Source of the DNA: Flavobacterium fluviatile
Lineage (GTDB): Bacteria; Bacteroidota; Bacteroidia; Flavobacteriales; Flavobacteriaceae
Assembly (NCBI RefSeq): GCF_010645065.1
Contig: NZ_JAADZW010000002.1
Coordinates: forward strand, 248,001 to 312,000
Direction: 5' to 3'
Length of the DNA stretch: 64,000 nt
Part shown: one piece after another, positions 60,881-64,000 of the stretch
Numbering within the stretch: position 1 is the first letter of the stretch
Layout: each line of letters begins with the position of its first letter
Notes under the pieces: model-generated
Told to the model about the DNA's origin: nothing
Seen by the model: the letters and a program-made list of their open reading frames with translations, nothing else
Database searches by the model: none
Position numbers and translations under genes: made by a program

Positions 60881-62206
60881 ATGGATATTAAAAGAGTAGC
60901 AATAGACGCTGTAAACGAGACCATTGTGATGAATGTTGTTCACATGGATTATAAAGGTCAGGTAGCAAAAAGAATTAACGAAAAAATGCCTTTAGCGCAA
61001 GTAAAAGGTTTTAGAAAAGGACAAGTTCCTAAAGATCTTGTTGAAAAACAATACGGAAAAGCTATTAAGCAGGAAGAGATCAAAAAAGTAGTTGATTTGG
61101 CTTTGGAGCGTTATATTCAGTCTGAAAGATTAAACCTTTTAGGTACTCCGCTTCCAAAAGTAAATGAAGATTTTAACTGGGATGCAGAAGAATTGACATT
61201 CGAATACGAAATTGGGTTAGTGCCAAACTTCGAAATCGACTTAGAAGCTAAAAACAATATTGTAAAATACGTTGTTACTGCTGATGATAAATTAATCGAC
61301 GGACAGGTTGAGCGTATCCAGAAACAATTCGGAAAAGCAAATCCTGTTGAAAAAGTGACTGCAGATGCTGATGTTACAGGAACTTTCGCAAATGCTGAAA
61401 ACGGAATCGAAAACAAAACAACTCTTTCATTGTCAGTTTTCAAAGACAAGAAAACAGCCGATTTGTTTATTGGTAAAGAAGTTGGCGATGTAGTTACTGT
61501 AAACACAAAAGGTCTATTTATAGACGATCACCAATTAATGGATTATTTAAAAGTACCTCACGATAATGTACATGATTTGGCTGTTGACGTGACTTTTACA
61601 ATCGAAGCAATCAATGTTTCTGAACCGGCTGAATTGAACCAGGAATTATTTGATAAACTTTTTGGAGAAGGAAAAGTAGCTTCTCTTGAAGATCTGAAAG
61701 CTAAAATTAAAGAAGATGCTGAAGCTCAGTTCGCTCAACAGGCTGACCAAAAATTATTATTGGATGTGCAGGATTTCTTAATCGAAAACACAAAATTCGA
61801 TTTACCTTCTGAATTCCTTAAAAAATGGTTACAGACTGTTGGAGAGAAAAAACTTTCTGCAGAAGAAGCTGAAGTAGAATATGCAAGATCTGAAAAAGGT
61901 TTACGTTTCCAGTTAATCGAAGGAAAAGCAATGGCTCAAAGCAACATCCAGATTACTTTTGAAGACTTGAAAGAGTTTACTTCAAACGCAATCAGACAGC
62001 AGATGGCTCAGTTTGGGCAAACAAATCCAACTAATGAAGAAGTAGAAGGAATCGTTGCGAGAGTTCTGTCTAATCAGGATGAAGTGAAAAGACTATCTGA
62101 GCAGGTTGTAGCAGCTAAATTGTTAGAATTGTTTAAAGAAAAAGCAAATCCAACTACAAAAGAAGTTACTTACGACGAATTTATTGCTGCGTCTTACGGA
62201 GAATAA
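60881..62206 (+). CDS. tig: Trigger factor (ribosome-associated chaperone)
   Basis: ATP-independent chaperone that meets nascent chains at the ribosome exit. The N-terminal ribosome-binding signature is present as KGFRKGQVPKDLVEKQYG (about residues 43-60; GFRxGxxP), followed by a divergent FKBP-like region (about 150-240) and the C-terminal chaperone arms with long helices (about 260-430). Length 441 aa is close to E. coli (432). It sits just upstream of clpP-clpX, the conserved bacterial order, and ends with a strong terminator. Confidence 0.96.
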   Translation: MDIKRVAIDAVNETIVMNVVHMDYKGQVAKRINEKMPLAQVKGFRKGQVPKDLVEKQYGKAIKQEEIKKVVDLALERYIQSERLNLLGTPLPKVNEDFNWDAEELTFEYEIGLVPNFEIDLEAKNNIVKYVVTADDKLIDGQVERIQKQFGKANPVEKVTADADVTGTFANAENGIENKTTLSLSVFKDKKTADLFIGKEVGDVVTVNTKGLFIDDHQLMDYLKVPHDNVHDLAVDVTFTIEAINVSEPAELNQELFDKLFGEGKVASLEDLKAKIKEDAEAQFAQQADQKLLLDVQDFLIENTKFDLPSEFLKKWLQTVGEKKLSAEEAEVEYARSEKGLRFQLIEGKAMAQSNIQITFEDLKEFTSNAIRQQMAQFGQTNPTNEEVEGIVARVLSNQDEVKRLSEQVVAAKLLELFKEKANPTTKEVTYDEFIAASYGE

Positions 62207-62228
62207 TTTCTGAAAATTAAGTATATAT

Positions 62229-62268
62229 AGAGCGTCACGGATATTTTTCCCTGACGCTCTTTTATTTT
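62229..62268 (+). terminator. Rho-independent terminator after tig
   Basis: Perfect 9-bp stem AGAGCGTCA (62229-62237) / TGACGCTCT (62252-62260), then TTTTATTTTTTT. Confidence 0.85.
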
Positions 62269-62335
62269 TTTATTTCATCTGAAGAAAAGTTTTTTTTGAT
62301 GTGGGTTTCAATTTATTTTTTATTACTTTTCAGAA

Positions 62336-62476
62336 GCTAATCCAGCTATCCGTTACAAGTTTTTTCATTGCTGCCTTTTTTTGTAAGGCAAAAAAAGAGC
62401 TTCCGCCGGTCGCTTTTTTTTACCAAACAAAAAATAGTTGCTATTTCAAAAAGCTTTTCACTGCTATCTGGGCTAA
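62336..62476. repeat. Dispersed-repeat-like element with GCTAATCCAGCTATC / CTATCTGGGCTA ends
   Basis: Imperfect inverted ends, GCTAATCCAGCTATCCG on the left and CTGCTATCTGGGCTA on the right, with an internal hairpin TGCCTT / AAGGCA (62372-62377 with 62385-62390). This matches a short intergenic element I recall from flavobacterial genomes. It has no coding content and may be a MITE-like or REP-like sequence. Confidence 0.5.
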
Positions 62477-62566
62477 AAACAAGACATATTGACATCATGT
62501 GAAATTAAGGTATGACCTTTGATGAAATAAAATAAATTGTTACGTAAAACTTAGAACACTTAAAAT

Positions 62567-63241
62567 ATGAACTACGGTAAAGAATTCAAAAATTTTGCTA
62601 CAAAGCACCACGGAGTAAATGCCATGTATTATGACAAAATCATCAGCGCTATGACGCCGACGAATTTAACTCCAAATATTATTGAAGAACGTCAATTAAA
62701 TGTTTCAATTCTTGATGTATTTTCAAGATTAATGATGGACAGAATTATCTTTTTAGGAACTGGTATAGACGACCAGATTGCAAATGTTGTACAAGCGCAA
62801 TTGTTATTCTTAGAAAGTGCTGATGCATCAAAAGATATTCAGATTTATTTAAATTCCCCGGGAGGAAGTGTTTACGCAGGTCTTGGAATTTATGATACAA
62901 TGCAGTACATCAAACCTGATGTTGCTACAATCTGTACGGGAATGGCCGCTTCTATGGGAGCAGTATTATTATGTGCAGGAGCAGCAGGAAAACGCTCGGC
63001 ACTGCCGCATTCAAGGGTAATGATTCACCAGCCATCAGGAGGAGCTCAGGGAGTTGCCACAGATATGGAAATCAATTTACGTGAAATGCTGAAACTGAAA
63101 GATGAATTATATCATATTATTTCACAGCATTCAGGACAGTCTTTCGAAAGAGTCCATAAAGACAGTGAGCGTGATTACTGGATGAAAGCTGACGAAGCAA
63201 AAGAATATGGAATGATTGACGAAGTATTAAGAAGAGGATAA
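62567..63241 (+). CDS. clpP: ATP-dependent Clp protease proteolytic subunit ClpP
   Basis: Serine peptidase forming the two-ring barrel chamber that degrades proteins fed by ClpX. Catalytic S129 lies in GMAASMGAVLL and H154 in RVMIHQPSGG, at the usual spacing; the acid is in the downstream helix region. Hydrophobic stretch LNSPGGSVYAG precedes. The N-terminus is longer than in E. coli (about 30 residues more), as usual in Bacteroidota. It is followed by clpX 180 bases later, with repeats in the gap. Confidence 0.97.
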   Translation: MNYGKEFKNFATKHHGVNAMYYDKIISAMTPTNLTPNIIEERQLNVSILDVFSRLMMDRIIFLGTGIDDQIANVVQAQLLFLESADASKDIQIYLNSPGGSVYAGLGIYDTMQYIKPDVATICTGMAASMGAVLLCAGAAGKRSALPHSRVMIHQPSGGAQGVATDMEINLREMLKLKDELYHIISQHSGQSFERVHKDSERDYWMKADEAKEYGMIDEVLRRG

Positions 63242-63260
63242 TTCTTAAAAGTTGTCTCAA

Positions 63261-63315
63261 GTTTCAGGTTTCAAGTACATAGATAACCTGAAACCTGAAA
63301 CTTGAAACCTGAAAC
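63261..63315. repeat. CCTGAAA tandem heptamers with a 15-bp inverted copy, clpP-clpX gap
   Basis: Tandem heptamers C(C/T)TGAAA occur four times at 63287-63314. The segment GTTTCAGGTTTCAAG (63261-63275) is a perfect 15-bp reverse complement of CTTGAAACCTGAAAC (63301-63315); an alternative 9-bp pairing (63262-63270 with 63285-63293) is also possible. No T tract follows, so it is not an ordinary terminator. Confidence 0.8.
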
Positions 63316-63388
63316 AAAAAATAACAAAATATTAAACTGTAAGGAGTTAAGTTTTAAAGTTTTAATTTAAAAAAGCTTAGAAACTTAG

Positions 63389-63396
63389 TATCTTTG
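63389..63396 (+). promoter_or_regulatory. -7 element (TATCTTTG) of clpX, within CTTAG repeats
   Basis: Perfect TAnnTTTG, 24 bases before ATG 63421. It sits in repeated CTTAG/CTTAGTA units (63375-63410), so clpX may have its own promoter in addition to read-through from clpP. Confidence 0.5.
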
Positions 63397-63420
63397 CAGC
63401 TTAGTAACTTAAATAAAGAA

Positions 63421-64000
63421 TGGCAAAAGTAGTATTAGAATGTTCGTTTTGTGGAAGAAAAAAGCCAGAAACTAATTTATTAATTGCCGGTATCAATGCA
63501 CATATCTGCGATAAATGTATTGAACAGGCGCACGGAATTGTACTTGAAGAATTAAAATCAAGCGGGAGCTCTAAATTAGTTGGTGATTTAATTTTAAAGA
63601 AACCAAAAGAAATCAGAGCTTTCTTGGATCAATATGTTATAGGTCAGGATCAGACGAAAAAAGTAATGTCGGTTGCGGTTTACAATCACTACAAACGTTT
63701 AATGCAACAGCAATTGGACGATGAGGTAGAGATTGAAAAAAGTAACATCATCATGGTGGGTCAGACCGGAACAGGAAAAACATTAGTTGCAAAAACTATC
63801 GCAAAAATGCTGGATGTCCCTTTAGCAATTGTTGATGCAACTGTGCTTACAGAAGCCGGTTATGTAGGAGAAGATGTTGAAAGTATTCTGACTCGATTAT
63901 TACAAGCCGCAGATTATGATGTAACCAAAGCTGAGAGAGGAATCGTATTCATTGACGAAATTGATAAAATTGCCCGTAAGAGTGATAATCCTTCCATAAC
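63421..64000 (+). CDS. clpX: ATP-dependent Clp protease ATP-binding subunit ClpX (partial at right edge)
   Basis: N-terminal 193 codons of the AAA+ unfoldase that selects and threads substrates into ClpP. The zinc-binding domain is complete: C8 and C11 ([10 protein letters not shown]) and C30 and C33 (CDKCIEQAH), followed by the AAA+ region with [14 protein letters not shown], Walker [10 protein letters not shown] (about 112-120) and Walker [12 protein letters not shown] (about 176-186). The gene runs off the right edge. It starts 180 bases after clpP. Confidence 0.97.

Larger units (their letters stand above)
62207..62566. other. 360-base gap between tig and clpP: terminator plus a repeat element
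   Basis: Holds the tig terminator (62229-62268) and a hairpin-rich repeat (62336-62476). I see no convincing gene: a 63-codon open frame (62301-62492) falls within the repeat and has no family resemblance. No perfect TAnnTTTG is visible before clpP. Confidence 0.6.

Noticed and set aside
62301..62492. 63-codon open frame between tig and clpP
   Set aside because: It falls within the repeat element, has skewed Phe/Lys composition and no start context.
1..64000. tRNA, rRNA, CRISPR arrays, transposases
   Set aside because: I looked through the intergenic regions for cloverleaf sequences, regular spacer repeats and transposase motifs and found none; tRNAscan or Infernal would be decisive.

Overview
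The window comes from an AT-rich, gene-dense Bacteroidota chromosome, almost certainly a Flavobacterium close to F. johnsoniae. The evidence is the gliding/type IX secretion gene sprA followed by gcvH, a VanZ-like gene, deoC and a remB-like gene; repeated TAnnTTTG promoter -7 elements; an alternative complex III gene (actF) running into the cytochrome oxidase genes; and many outer-membrane families typical of the phylum (PorP/SprF, DUF4270, DUF6089, CarboxypepD_reg TonB receptors). I see no rRNA, tRNA, CRISPR array, prophage or intact insertion sequence. One gene is cut at each end: actF on the left, clpX on the right.

Layout. 1-3.7 kb: end of the alternative complex III locus and cytochrome oxidase subunits II and I. 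3.8-10.8 kb: ruvB, a cytochrome P450, queG, a CBS protein, malic enzyme and ruvA. 10.9-22 kb: sprA, gcvH, VanZ, deoC, remB. 22-27.2 kb: a second respiratory block with heme O synthase, two subunit III proteins, subunit IV, a Cys-poor thioredoxin-like protein, Sco, a DUF420/CtaM-like protein and a small CxxC membrane protein. 27.2-28.6 kb: a DUF4403 lipoprotein. 28.8-36 kb: a MacB/HlyD/TolC-type export operon ending in tsaB. 36.7-40.6 kb: MscS channel, small acidic protein, Nfu scaffold, PorP/SprF protein, gamma carbonic anhydrase. 40.7-44.8 kb: a minus-strand cluster of a DUF6268-like barrel, kelch lipoprotein, DUF4907 protein, LytS-type kinase and LytTR regulator. 45-51 kb: DUF4270 lipoprotein plus barrel, murI, and a His/Cys-rich small protein plus TonB receptor. 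51-58.7 kb: envelope biogenesis operon (DUF6089, uppS, bamA, two Skp/OmpH), then nadK and a CBS protein. 58.7-64 kb: pdxJ, hydrolase, holin-like protein, tig, clpP, clpX.

How the genes work together. The two respiratory blocks encode one quinol-to-oxygen route: ACIII passes electrons to a caa3-like oxidase whose heme and copper centres are made by CyoE, Sco and CtaM-like helpers. SprA is the T9SS outer-membrane translocon; RemB and the lone PorP/SprF protein belong to the same gliding/T9SS setting. UppS, BamA and the Skp proteins form an envelope-building operon. The least explained module is the kelch/DUF4907/DUF6268 cluster with its own two-component system, which has a perfect 34-bp palindrome at the start of the DUF4907 gene. 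The last 7 kb also has several intergenic repeat elements between housekeeping genes.
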